Below are positions 61,601 to 64,000 of a stretch of DNA of 64,000 bases, piece after piece. Numbering within the stretch: position 1 is the stretch's first letter; each line of letters begins with the position of its first letter. Origin of the DNA: Amblyornis subalaris (lineage: Eukaryota; Chordata; Aves; Passeriformes; Ptilonorhynchidae); NCBI GenBank assembly GCA_018881555.1, contig JACAXG010000025.1:7137899-7201898 (forward strand), given 5' to 3'. Position numbers and translations under genes: made by a program. The notes beneath the pieces are model-generated. The model saw only the letters and a program-made list of their open reading frames with translations, was not told the origin of the DNA and did not search any database.

Positions 61601-64000
61601 GAGAGAAATGATGGTGCCAGATTCAGTGCGGTATTAACTGAAGGCGGTGACTATTACATTATTGTTGGCCTTTTTTCCTCTGGTTCTTTCTGTTTTTATG
61701 ACTAGCAAGATGACAATAAGTCAGCACAGGGTGACTGCTCCTTGCCTGAGGGGCCATGAGAGTATTTCAAGAGATGGCTGTGTGATGGCCTCTCAGACAT
61801 TTTAAATNTTAAGCCTTGTATGTTTGCCAGAATGGAAGATTCCTCATAAATCAGTTCTTAATAGTGCAAGTTCAGATCCTATGGCAGAAACAGCCTCCTT
61901 TTCAACCAATAGGGATGGATTCAGCCATGATGTGGCTNCTCAGGCCTATTCAAATTTGCAAAATCATCCATTTCTCTGGGCAGGAGCTGCACCTTCTTTA
62001 GTTGCTTAGTCAAAAGGTTTTCCTAGCAATGGTAGAATGGGTATAGCAGCCTGGTTTGCTTTGTCCTGGAGAGCTGTGTCTCCAGGGACTGTTACCTCAT
62101 ATTTTCTGTAGTCAGTGGCAGATGGGCATGGCTTTGATACCTGCTTGCTTTTTTTCTTGGGAAGTCAAATGGAACCAGCAGGTCTCTTTAGGTGGGGCTA
62201 CTGGATTGCTGCTGAAAGGCAGTGCCACTGTACTTGGTTACCAGTGGGGGATGCAGGGCTGATTACCTTACCTGTCAGGGCTAGAATGAGCATGGAGACT
62301 TCCACACCTGATGGAAAGAAAAAAGAGCAGGGAAGGAGAATCTGTGGATCNGTGGCCTTTACATACTGAAGAACACAGAAGCAAATCCGTCTGTCAGCTG
62401 ATAGTCCTTGACCATGGTTCTGGAGTGACTTGGAGGACAAGCACTCTCCAGCTGCATGCTGGGAGCAAAAGGTTCATTGAGCTTCTGTTGTGCCCTGAAG
62501 CCAAAGAATATTTATTTCATGAACAACCCAGTGCTAGGAGTGACCTTTCATATCATATCCTTTGGGGCAGGTGCTTGGCTCTTGTGCTTTGTGTAAGCCC
62601 ATCCTTTGTCTTGGTTTTGGCTTTCTTTTGCCTTTCCATTTCTGGCTCACCTTAGTTCATCACACGTCAAATTACGTTCATCCTTTCTGCCTGCCAGTGT
62701 GGGGCAGGGGCCAAAAATACAGTAGAGCAGAAGGTGCCACACACAGACCCTGCTTTTACTGGCCAGATACAGCTGTGCAGTCCAAGCCAAAGCTCTTTCC
62801 TTATCCTGTAAGCAGGCAGGGAGTCTGGTGCTTTCAATGAATCTTACCTAAGAAAGCTCTTTGTGACTTTTCCTAAGCAAGGTGTTAAGTGATGCAGACT
62901 TGCCTCTCATCAGGCTATCCATCCAGCCTCAGATGGAGAAGAGGAGCTGCTTGCTGTGCTAAGTGATGTTTTTCCATCCTGCCATTTGGGCAGACCTGCT
63001 GCCCTTCTCTGGCTTGCACGTGAATACCAATTGCCTCAGGCAGCTGCCCAATGCATCTGCCACAGCTTTGCAAAGCAGCCACAGCTCTCATTGGCATGGC
63101 CAGAGTCATCTGTTCTGCATGAATGGCGCTGACCAGCATCTGGCAAATCTCTGCACTGCTGTTGTAAAGTGGGATCTGTTGAAAAGTGTGAGTGATCGAG
63201 TACTCCAAAAGCACGACTGTAGAGCAGAATTTAGTAAGCAGTGGCTCTGCCCTGACATGGTTGCCTTTGAGTTTTAAGCCAGAATGAATTGGGCTCCTTC
63301 CATATTTAAAACCACCTGAATCCACAGTGTCCAGCAGAGTCACAGTGTCTGTCACATAGGCAGTTTTTTGGCTGCCCNTGGCTTCAGGTTCAATGGCTCT
63401 GGCAGCCTGCACACAGCTGAGGTATCTGAGAGTCTGCCCCAGCAAGGGAGGGCTGGATGGGTTGGACAGGTGGGGCAGATCTGGCCCATGCATGTGGCAG
63501 ATAGACACCCTTTTTGCTCTGCTCTTCCTTAACAGCAAACGCAAGCCCAGAGCTTGACCTTGGCTGGCTGGAAAATGAGCCATGCTGGCTGAAGAGGCAA
63601 CTGAGCCAGTGTAAACCTGTGTTGTCACTCACTGGCAATAACCTGCCTCACTGCATTTGTCTGGGCCAGCGCTCCGTTAGCGAGGTGCAGAAGTGAAAGG
63701 AGAGTGCACTGGCAATGCAGTTGTCTCTGCCTTCAGAAAATCTGGGAATGTAACAGTCTTAGAGGCTTAGAGATGCACATTTCCACCTCACCAGAATGTC
63801 TGAGATTTAGAAAATCTTCGTATCCCGAGGCAGAACAAACTGCCTGTATTTTGAAAAGAATGAAAACATGGAAAATACGGCCTGAGTCAGTCAAAATGGT
63901 TTTGACGTGTTTTATTTCAATTGTAAGCTTTTATGATGTGTTTGCAAATTTTTTAACTACAACAACTAAAATCTTTGAAATGACATATTTGAATAATGCT

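Larger units (their letters stand above)
55665..64000. other. Gene-free stretch to the right edge; ancient SINE remnants
   Basis: Apart from the MIR-like pieces listed, I see no exon, CpG island or structured RNA. A 237-codon minus-strand frame (62915-63628) has no recognisable domain. The segment 60000-60420 is AT-rich with motifs such as TAATTAAGAG. Confidence 0.5.

Noticed and set aside
1..64000. CRISPR arrays, bacterial operons, tRNA or rRNA genes
   Set aside because: The window is vertebrate genomic DNA; no regularly spaced repeats, cloverleaf sequences or rRNA segments were seen.

Overview
The window is vertebrate nuclear DNA, almost certainly from a bird. It holds two adjacent genes with intron/exon structure, vertebrate CpG-island promoters and CR1 LINE fragments, including a well-preserved avian-type CR1 3' end at about 27.9-28.2 kb. 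Species is not resolvable by eye; a single-N pattern (63 or so isolated n bases, none before 11.5 kb) points to a draft assembly.

Left part (1-5.4 kb). The minus strand carries the first three coding exons of IQCB1 (nephrocystin-5), 129 codons; the rest of the gene lies beyond the left edge. Its start codon at 4438 and the EAF2 start codon at 5272 on the plus strand are 834 bp apart and face away from each other across one CpG island, so the two genes share a bidirectional promoter region. This IQCB1-EAF2 head-to-head pair is also the arrangement known in human.

EAF2 (5.3-18.4 kb, plus strand) is complete: six coding exons joining at consensus splice sites into a 264-codon frame that matches the ELL-associated factor family from end to end, followed by an approximately 0.8 kb 3' UTR with AATAAA at 18353. 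Its introns contain an unusual GC-rich block (intron 1), an ancient CR1/L3-type LINE about 0.8 kb long and a perfect 14-bp stem-loop (intron 4), and a short CR1 tail just before the last exon (intron 5).

Right part (18.4-64 kb). I recognise no protein-coding exon in these 45 kb. In human the next gene is SLC15A2, but none of its exons could be recognised here. The stretch contains one orphan CpG island (28.43-29.05 kb), a 301-codon open frame of unknown meaning 4.7 kb downstream of it (33745-34650), a candidate solo LTR (48420-48787, minus strand), several old MIR-like SINE remnants at 55-59 kb, perfect hairpins, and a perfect POU-dimer (MORE-type) palindrome at 45611. AT-rich homeodomain-motif-rich islands are candidate conserved non-coding elements, but conservation cannot be seen from one sequence.

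I do not see convincing evidence for a new biological system. The best leads are the orphan CpG island with the long open frame downstream, the start-Val-stop upstream ORF in front of EAF2, and the POU palindrome.
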